Shown here: positions 7,061 through 12,138 of the stretch, one piece after another
Layout: each line of letters begins with the position of its first letter
Numbering within the stretch: position 1 is the stretch's first letter
From: JAVBNT01 sp031551355
Lineage (GTDB): Bacteria; Vulcanimicrobiota; CADAWZ01
Assembly (NCBI GenBank): GCA_031551355.1
Contig: JAVBNT010000055.1
Span: forward strand, 1-12,138
Direction: 5' to 3'
Length of the DNA stretch: 12,138 bases
Position numbers and translations under genes: made by a program
The notes under the pieces: model-generated
What the model saw: the letters and a program-made list of their open reading frames with translations, nothing else
Told to the model about the DNA's origin: nothing
The model's database searches: none

Positions 7061-7407
7061 GCTATCTCGCCGCTGCATCACTGGTTGTTTTCGGTTCTGT
7101 AATCGGGGCTTTTGGTGCGCTGCTGTTTAAACTTGCCGCCAATAAAGGTCTGCAAACCGGCAAAGCAATGTTTTTGACGATAGAATTTATATCGGGCGGA
7201 TTTTTATATTTTATTTCAACAATTCCGTTCCTGATCGCCATAAAGTTTGCCGATATTACAAGCCTTTACCCGCTGGTGGCCACCAGTTATATATGGGTAA
7301 TAGTCATTTCAAAATTTTTTCTTAATGAAAAAATAAATTTATGGAAAATAGCCGGGATTTTGTTTATAATTATGGGAGTAATATTTACCGGACTAGGAAA
7401 GACTTAA
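7057..7407 (+). CDS. SMR/DMT-superfamily half-transporter, subunit 2
   Basis: This 116-residue protein has four helices (about 4-24, 40-63, 68-87 and 97-113). It is a paralogue of the preceding gene: both share the stretch YP-L-A-YIWV (71-81 here, 73-83 there), and both have an E-x-x-N-x-x-K-x-x-G segment before helix 4. Its ATG overlaps the upstream stop (ATGA), indicating translational coupling and probably a heterodimer, as in EbrAB or ArnEF pairs. Like its partner it has no membrane glutamate in helix 1 (GALLFKLAANK), which argues against classical EmrE-type drug/proton antiport. It is followed after 21 bp by the amidase-fold gene, so a role in moving a cell-envelope lipid or sugar precursor is plausible but unproven. 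Confidence 0.85.
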   Translation: MSYLAAASLVVFGSVIGAFGALLFKLAANKGLQTGKAMFLTIEFISGGFLYFISTIPFLIAIKFADITSLYPLVATSYIWVIVISKFFLNEKINLWKIAGILFIIMGVIFTGLGKT

Positions 7408-7409
7408 CG

Positions 7410-7414
7410 AGGAG
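7410..7414 (+). promoter_or_regulatory. Ribosome binding site at an unusual distance from the amidase-like start
   Basis: AGGAG lies 14 nt before the ATG at 7429, which is too far for efficient initiation. The in-frame ATT at 7423 would be 8 nt away, the ideal distance. An ATT start would add two residues (Ile/Met-Phe). ATT starts are rare and usually regulated, so I keep the ATG. Confidence 0.4.
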
Positions 7415-7428
7415 ATAAACGTATTTTT

Positions 7429-8412
7429 ATGCATTTTAAAATACTGTTGGCATTCATTCTGTCGGCAATATTCTGCATGTCGATTCCCGTATATTCTCAA
7501 TCTAAAACATACACGAATAAAGATATAGAGATTCTGAAAAAGACATCAAACAAAGCAGCGCCGGCAAAATCTGTTCCTAAAAAAACGGAAACAGTTGCCC
7601 AGCCAAAAAAAATTAAAGGGCTGACAATAGAAAAAAAAGCCGTAACCAAGAGTGAACCGGTAGTTAAATATGAGTCGAAAGACGGAAATATGAACCTGAC
7701 GGTCAGGGGAAGTGCAAAACCCATAGACAAGGCAAAACTACCCGTAGCCGACAACGGACTTCCATACAGCCTCAGGGTTAGAGAGTCCATGCTGCCATAC
7801 AAAGACTGGCAGGAAGAATACGAAGAGTATTTTGACGTGCATTACAAAGATCCTGAGATTGAACTTAAAAATCCGGCATTAATTGCAATAAGATCTTTAA
7901 AAGCGCCCACGTTCGGAGATGTTTTTTCATTATACAAAAGAGGTTCGCTTTATGACGAAGGCGACGACGGCCTCATGTATAACCATCTTTCATCACATTT
8001 TGTAATTGATTCCAATGGAATGATATTTCAGACTATGCCGCTGGCGATGAAAACAAAGGGAGCTGCCGGCGTGGAACATAAGGCGATAACAATAGAACTC
8101 ACGGGAATAACAGTTCAGGACTTTAACGTCAACTCCGTTCAGAAAAAAGCACTAAAGGAACTTCTTGCCGTGCTGATAACAAAATTTAATATCAGCACCT
8201 CAAAAATTTACAGCGTTCAGGAGATAGCAAAAGGTAAACAAATGGTAGCAGAATATATGGATGATGGAGACAGTGACTATCCCGACAGGTATTCTCCAAG
8301 AAAATCAAGCTTCGGCCCGTCAATAACTTATATGACGGAAATCAGAACCGATCTGCAAAAAGAGCTGCAAATGAGAAAATTACCTACAAAAGGCAAAAAG
8401 GCAGGTAAATAA
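7429..8412 (+). CDS. Exported amidase_2/PGRP-fold protein with a lost zinc site
   Basis: The 327-residue protein has a signal peptide (residues 1-23, cleavage near VYS-QS). A Lys/Pro/Ala-rich, probably disordered linker follows (about 40-105). The C-terminal domain (about 148-312) follows the AmpD/T7-lysozyme plan: LIAIRSLKAP (151-160), SSHFVIDSNGMIFQT (188-202), KAITIELTG (218-226), a helix with Q-ALKELLAVLI (238-250) and YSVQEIAKGK (261-270). In active enzymes the first block has a zinc His in the position of Arg155. The fifth has one in the position of Gln264, and the C-terminal zinc Asp/Cys is not recognisable. The only conserved His is His190, equivalent to the non-ligand YHF His. It is therefore probably a peptidoglycan-binding pseudoenzyme in the periplasm. 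The next gene overlaps its stop by 1 bp. The fold assignment rests on pattern matching. Confidence 0.85.
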   Translation: MHFKILLAFILSAIFCMSIPVYSQSKTYTNKDIEILKKTSNKAAPAKSVPKKTETVAQPKKIKGLTIEKKAVTKSEPVVKYESKDGNMNLTVRGSAKPIDKAKLPVADNGLPYSLRVRESMLPYKDWQEEYEEYFDVHYKDPEIELKNPALIAIRSLKAPTFGDVFSLYKRGSLYDEGDDGLMYNHLSSHFVIDSNGMIFQTMPLAMKTKGAAGVEHKAITIELTGITVQDFNVNSVQKKALKELLAVLITKFNISTSKIYSVQEIAKGKQMVAEYMDDGDSDYPDRYSPRKSSFGPSITYMTEIRTDLQKELQMRKLPTKGKKAGK

Positions 8413-9140
8413 TGACCATATTAACCAAAGAAAGCCAGGGCAATGAAACAATCGATCTGATTTTCCCCAAAAAGATAACCCTGAAAAAAACATTTCCGGC
8501 GGAATTTTTTTCCAGCCAAAAAGCGTACATTTATATAGTAGAAATAAACGACAATGATATGACGATACTGACTGATTTGGACTTGCCGATGGAAAATGAC
8601 TTTTCAATGAAGTTGTTTTTCAACGGCGACTATGGAATACTGAATGTCAGAACGGAAGAAAAGACTCAGGAGCTTAATAAAATTTTCCGCTTTGTTCTCT
8701 CCTATGAGGATGTAAGTCCTGAAGCGGGGATTATCCTTGCCAACATCGCAACCCTGTATTCAGTAGAAAAATCTATAAAATTTATCAATCCCAATACAAC
8801 ATTCAACATACAGATTTTCACACATGATTTTGACGAATGGCAGTGTTTTTATATGTTTGTACTGACACTGTCCTGCAAAGGCATTGAATATTCTTCCGAC
8901 TTCATGCTTCCCGACCGTGACTTTCTTCTCAGAATGTTTCTCCAAAAAGGAGGGACGCCGCTTCAGACAACAGCAAAATTTCTTTTTGAAAAAAATGTCG
9001 GTATGGGACATAAAAAAGGATGGCTGGAATTCAAGAACACCTCAGAAGAAAATGTAAATATAATAAAGCAATATATGGAGACGCACAGACAAGGCAATAT
9101 AACTGCAAAATTAGCAGAACCGATAGAGTGTTTTTCATAA
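8412..9140 (+). CDS. Divergent PilZ-like protein, possibly two domains
   Basis: The protein has 242 residues and no signal peptide or membrane helix. Two halves each have the alternating strand pattern of a PilZ barrel. Residues about 38-112 include DMTILTDLDLPMENDFSMKLFF, which I read as a strand-turn-strand unit. Residues 131-225 include LSCKGIEYSSDFMLP (153-167), reminiscent of the PilZ D/N-x-S-x-x-G strand and the hydrophobic run after it, and end with a helix (NVNIIKQYMETH). The RxxxR motif that binds cyclic di-GMP is absent. Any nucleotide binding is therefore doubtful, and the PilZ label is tentative. The ATG overlaps the amidase-fold stop (TAATG), so the two are translationally coupled. 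Confidence 0.75.
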   Translation: MTILTKESQGNETIDLIFPKKITLKKTFPAEFFSSQKAYIYIVEINDNDMTILTDLDLPMENDFSMKLFFNGDYGILNVRTEEKTQELNKIFRFVLSYEDVSPEAGIILANIATLYSVEKSIKFINPNTTFNIQIFTHDFDEWQCFYMFVLTLSCKGIEYSSDFMLPDRDFLLRMFLQKGGTPLQTTAKFLFEKNVGMGHKKGWLEFKNTSEENVNIIKQYMETHRQGNITAKLAEPIECFS

Positions 9141-9195
9141 TCAAATTACGCTGGAACGAACACTCAATTCAGAATCTGAAAGGAATAACCGACCA

Positions 9196-10125
9196 ATGAG
9201 CTACGCCATAGAAGCAATTGAGCTTTCCAAAAGCTACAAATCAGACGGGAAAAAAATAATTGCTCTTGACAAACTGAACCTTACTGTAAAAGAAGGAAGT
9301 ATATACGGATTTATCGGTCCCAACGGAGCTGGAAAGACAACCACCATAAAAATGTTTATGGGAATGGTTATGCCGACCTCCGGTGATATAAAAATACTGG
9401 GCAATGAAGCAGGAAGCGTCGCGGCAAAAAACGGCATCGGCTACTTATCGGAAATTGCCTATTATTATAATTTTATGGAAGCGGAAACACTTCTGAAATA
9501 TTATGGATTGCTCCGTGGGATTCCCGGCAAAGAACTGAAAATAAGAATTCCCGAAAATCTCAAACTCGTTGGTCTTGAAGAACGGGGAAGACAAAAATTA
9601 AAAGGATACTCAAAAGGTATGCTCCAGAGATTCGGTATCGCCCTTGCGCTCCTGGGAAACCCAAAACTTTTGATCCTTGACGAGCCGACATCGGGTCTCG
9701 ATCCCATCGGCAGAAAAGAGGTCAAGGACATCGTAAGGGTACTGAAGTCAAAAGGAATAACAATTTTTTTAAGCTCCCACCACCTATCGGAGGTTGAAAC
9801 CATTTGCGACGAAATAGGGGTCATTCATAAGGGAAAAATGCTTACCAGCAAGACACTGGCAGAATTTCTTGACTACGACAAAGACATTTACACAATCAGA
9901 TTCAGCGACAATGAAGGAAAAGTTGCCGGGCTTCTAAACGATAAGGGAATAAAATTTAAAAAAGAAGAAGATCAGATAATGAGGACTACAAACAACAGAA
10001 AAGATTTTTCTTCAATATTTGAACTGATCACCGATAACGGCGGAATAGTCGTGGAAGCCATGCCCGGACATGGTAGTTTAGAGGAGAAATTCTTTGAACT
10101 CGTGACGAAGGGGGGAATACAATAA
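9196..10125 (+). CDS. ABC-2 type transporter ATP-binding protein
   Basis: This 309-residue cytoplasmic ATPase powers the permease encoded next. Motifs are Walker A GPNGAGKT (41-48), a Q-loop region GYLSE (82-86), the signature YSKGMLQR (138-145, a variant of LSGGQ usual in this subfamily), Walker B LLILDEP (158-164), the D-loop SGLD (166-169) and the switch histidine in SSHH (193-196). The C-terminal extension (about 225-309) ends in SLEEKFFELV, as in NatA/NosF-like exporters. It is catalytically complete. AAGGA lies upstream of the ATG, and a 55-bp gap separates it from the PilZ-like gene, so it may start a new transcript. Its stop overlaps the permease start by 1 bp (TAATG). Confidence 0.95.
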   Translation: MSYAIEAIELSKSYKSDGKKIIALDKLNLTVKEGSIYGFIGPNGAGKTTTIKMFMGMVMPTSGDIKILGNEAGSVAAKNGIGYLSEIAYYYNFMEAETLLKYYGLLRGIPGKELKIRIPENLKLVGLEERGRQKLKGYSKGMLQRFGIALALLGNPKLLILDEPTSGLDPIGRKEVKDIVRVLKSKGITIFLSSHHLSEVETICDEIGVIHKGKMLTSKTLAEFLDYDKDIYTIRFSDNEGKVAGLLNDKGIKFKKEEDQIMRTTNNRKDFSSIFELITDNGGIVVEAMPGHGSLEEKFFELVTKGGIQ

Positions 10126-10898
10126 TGGATAACATAAGAAAAACAGCTGTAATCGCAATGCTTACAATTGAAGAAAACGTCAGAAAAAAAATTCTTTATA
10201 TTCTGCTGTTCATATCATTTATGCTTGTTGGTTTTTCCGCATCAATGACGTCGTTCAATCTTGGGGCACAATTGGAAATTATCAAAGATATCTCCCTGTC
10301 GGGAATCGCTTTATTCGGAATAATATTTACGCTGAGCCTCTTTCTCAATGTAATTCCTAAAGAGATCGAAACAAAAACAATTTATCCGTTTCTCGCCCAG
10401 CCTGTTACCAGAGGTGTCTATATTACAGGAAAATTCCTGGGAATATTCCTTATTATCGCCGCCAATATGCTGATCCTCGGCGCAGAATTAATGGTTGTGC
10501 TGAAAGCCTATGAGGGAATCTGGAATATGGGAGTGATGCAGGCTGTTTTTCTGTATATACTGCAATGCGGGATTCTAGGTGCGATGATGCTGCTTCTGTC
10601 CCTCGTATCATCCTACCCGCTGGCCTTGTCCACCACCATTTTTCTCTATATAGTAGGAGGCATATCGTCCCCTTATCTGGCCTATCTTGGCAGCAAACTT
10701 CCGGAATCAATGATAAAAACCATCATCGCCATCAAACTGATACTGCCCAAGTTCGATGCATTTAACATCAAGGACTCAATTGTACACAGCACCCCTATTT
10801 TAGACGGTTATTTTTTTGCATCAACAATATACGGAATAGCATACATACTTGTAGTTCTGACTCTGACGATGATTATTTTTGAGAAAAAAGATCTTTAA
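10125..10898 (+). CDS. ABC-2 type transporter permease
   Basis: This 257-residue inner-membrane protein has about six helices (24-42, 57-77, 104-126, 138-161, 166-182 and 229-252). After helix 2 comes PKEIETKTIYPFLAQPVTRG (78-97), the coupling-helix region typical of ABC-2 permeases of the NosY/ABC2_membrane_2 type. One ATPase plus one permease gene suggests a homodimeric exporter. The transported substrate cannot be read from the sequence. NosY-like relatives serve copper-related export, and the two genes downstream are rich in metal-binding residues, so metal-linked transport is a reasonable hypothesis but no more. The 20-bp gap before the next gene contains that gene's ribosome binding site. 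Confidence 0.92.
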   Translation: MDNIRKTAVIAMLTIEENVRKKILYILLFISFMLVGFSASMTSFNLGAQLEIIKDISLSGIALFGIIFTLSLFLNVIPKEIETKTIYPFLAQPVTRGVYITGKFLGIFLIIAANMLILGAELMVVLKAYEGIWNMGVMQAVFLYILQCGILGAMMLLLSLVSSYPLALSTTIFLYIVGGISSPYLAYLGSKLPESMIKTIIAIKLILPKFDAFNIKDSIVHSTPILDGYFFASTIYGIAYILVVLTLTMIIFEKKDL

Positions 10899-10918
10899 TA
10901 AAAAATGAGGTAAAAAAA

Positions 10919-11302
10919 ATGCGTATCCCAATTATAATGATTATGCTTTTACTGTTTTTTTTAACTCTGGGCGCCTCAAAAACTATTGCGGCCGAGAAAA
11001 AGACCAAATGCAGCTGCAGCGACTGTCAAAACGATGAAAAAAAAGATACTGAAGAGGGCGGCAAGTCAAGTACAAGCGATACGGTACACAAATTAAACCA
11101 CGCTCACAACCACTCCGAAGGAGAGGAAGACTGTGCCGGCTGCAATGAATATTTTTCCGCTCTATGGAGATCCGAGCTGGCTGCAGACTGGCTTAAGAGT
11201 AAAGGATATAAAGTTTTTGCGATATTTATCATACTAATATCCTACAGAATGCTGAGACCTGAACGTCTTCTAAAAAAAAGAGGGCTTAAAAAAAATGACT
11301 AA
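10919..11302 (+). CDS. Small Cys/His-rich membrane protein
   Basis: The protein has 127 residues. A signal peptide or anchor lies at 1-25 (cleavage probably after TIAA). A hydrophilic external segment holds CSCSDC (31-36), HAHNHS (61-66) and CAGC (72-75). A second hydrophobic segment (about 98-110) is followed by a basic tail (PERLLKKRGLKK). Five Cys and four His in about 45 residues suggest metal binding on the periplasmic side. GAGG sits 8 nt before the ATG. It follows the permease by 20 bp and overlaps the TPR gene by 8 bp, so it is part of the ABC unit. I do not recognise a named family. The metal-binding role is inferred from residue composition. Confidence 0.85.
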   Translation: MRIPIIMIMLLLFFLTLGASKTIAAEKKTKCSCSDCQNDEKKDTEEGGKSSTSDTVHKLNHAHNHSEGEEDCAGCNEYFSALWRSELAADWLKSKGYKVFAIFIILISYRMLRPERLLKKRGLKKND

Positions 11303-12138
11303 AACCAGAATAATCTTTCTAGCCGTAATGTTGATTTTGTGTATCGGACTGGCTCATTCGCTAGATAAATATACATCGCAAAAATTCAACGATAAGTATC
11401 AAAATCTGGATAACTCATCGGCTCTCCTTGATATTATCGGGGAACTTAGATATACGGCAGCAGCACTTCTTTGGATGAAAACCGATTATTATCAGCATGA
11501 GGCCGAATACTCACATAAAGACTTTAAAAAATTGGAATCCATTATGCCCCTTATCAGGCTGGTAACTCTGCTGGACCCTCATTTTATACAGGCATACGAC
11601 TTCGGAGCATATCACCTTATCGTGAATTTAAAAAAACCGGAAGAAGGCATGAAGTTCCTTGCGGAGGGATTAAGAAACAACCCTGAAACATACGATTTGA
11701 ATTGGGAATACGGATTCCTGCTTTATTTTCAGAAAAAATACAAGGAAGCACTGCCATATCTTCTTAAGGCACGTGAGTTAAAAGATCAGAAAACACCTGT
11801 TTATGAAGATTATATGAAAATAAGCTGGGTAAATTCGAGGATAGTATCCTGCTACAAAGAAATTGGCGAGCCTGAAAAAGCCGAACCCTACCAAAAGGAA
11901 CTGGATGACTGGGCTGCGGCAAACAAAAAAGCAGAAGAAGCTGTCAAAGCAAAGGAAGCAAACAGCGACAAAGAACACGATCACAAAGGACACAATCACG
12001 AAGGACACAATCACGAAGGACACGACCACGAAGGACACGACCACGAAGGACACGACCACGAAGGACACGACCACGAAGGACACGACCACGAAGGACACGA
12101 CCACGAAGGACACGACCACGAAGGACACGACCACGAAG
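11295..12138 (+). CDS. Membrane-anchored TPR protein with His-rich repeat tail (partial)
   Basis: The 3' end lies beyond the window; 281 codons are visible and no stop appears. Residues 5-22 form an uncleaved anchor or signal peptide. An N-terminal helical part (about 40-80, with ALLWMKTDYYQHE) leads into TPR-like repeats. These run from LLDPHFIQAYDFGAYHL (about 92-108) through NNPETYDLNWEYGFLLY to KYKEALPYLLKARELKD, and a further repeat ends near PEKAEPYQKEL. A charged linker of Ala/Lys/Glu follows. From residue 228 the protein is a run of H-D-H-x-G type pentapeptides, mostly HDHEG, each with two His and acidic neighbours, suited to binding Zn, Ni, Co or Cu. The start overlaps the stop of the Cys/His-rich gene by 8 bp. 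It is probably periplasmic. Confidence 0.85.
   Translation, partial: MTKTRIIFLAVMLILCIGLAHSLDKYTSQKFNDKYQNLDNSSALLDIIGELRYTAAALLWMKTDYYQHEAEYSHKDFKKLESIMPLIRLVTLLDPHFIQAYDFGAYHLIVNLKKPEEGMKFLAEGLRNNPETYDLNWEYGFLLYFQKKYKEALPYLLKARELKDQKTPVYEDYMKISWVNSRIVSCYKEIGEPEKAEPYQKELDDWAAANKKAEEAVKAKEANSDKEHDHKGHNHEGHNHEGHDHEGHDHEGHDHEGHDHEGHDHEGHDHEGHDHEGHDHE
11976..12138 (+). repeat. 15-bp in-frame tandem repeat encoding HDHEG
   Basis: Ten complete 15-bp units (11976-12125) and a 13-bp partial unit run to the window edge. Unit 1 differs at several bases. Units 2 and 3 encode HNHEG. Units 4-10 (12021-12125) are identical at the DNA level and encode HDHEG. Identical late copies show recent expansion. 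The array preserves the reading frame because the unit is divisible by three. Its total length is unknown. Confidence 0.95.

Noticed and set aside
11288..11302. Eight-A run at the overlap of the Cys/His-rich and TPR genes as a programmed slippage site
   Set aside because: Loss of one A would fuse the two proteins, but both have their own start, stop and membrane segment, so a normal 8-bp overlap explains the arrangement.
11778..12134. Minus-strand open frame encoding repeated VVSFV
   Set aside because: It is the antisense reading of the 15-bp HDHEG repeat; the open frame arises from the repeat unit, and the plus-strand TPR reading is well supported.

Overview
The window reads as chromosomal DNA from a Gram-negative-type bacterium with moderate-to-low GC. 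Several genes have Sec signal peptides, there are inner-membrane transporters, and the start of the window is a cluster of palindromic intergenic repeats. The SerRS variant, the HEFGH-family-like exported protein and the His-rich TPR protein suggest an uncultured or deeply branching lineage (a Riflebacteria/Wallbacteria-like or Planctomycetes-related group would not surprise me). This cannot be settled from sequence alone. There are no phage, integrase, IS transposase, CRISPR, rRNA or tRNA genes.

Layout. Bases 1-567 carry no gene. They hold at least five palindromic or repeated elements, including a 153-bp element with perfect 15-bp terminal inverted repeats and a 127-bp inverted-repeat element that doubles as the likely terminator of the first operon. 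Bases 568-4589 form a three-gene minus-strand operon. In transcription order it encodes an exported TolB-like beta-propeller protein, a complete PP2C-type Ser/Thr phosphatase, and a 691-residue exported protein that resembles M3-like (HEFGH-type) zinc peptidases but lacks every zinc ligand. A divergent region separates this from a plus-strand series beginning at 4757: serS, a degenerate cNMP-binding-fold protein, a pair of four-helix SMR/DMT half-transporters overlapping by 4 bp, an exported amidase/PGRP-fold protein whose zinc-ligand positions are Arg and Gln, a divergent PilZ-like protein, an ABC-2 exporter (ATPase plus permease), a small Cys/His-rich membrane protein, and a TPR protein with an expanding His-Asp-His-Glu-Gly tail that runs off the window.

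How the parts may work together. Tight spacing (1-bp, 4-bp and 8-bp overlaps) implies co-transcription and translational coupling within the plus-strand blocks. The last four genes look like one unit: an ABC-2 transporter with two envelope proteins rich in metal-binding residues. This is the best candidate for an undescribed system, possibly metal handling coupled to export. A second theme is that two hydrolase folds in the window (peptidase-like and amidase-like) have lost their metal sites, which suggests binding or scaffold roles in the envelope. These functional links are inference; the gene structures and residue losses are read from the sequence.
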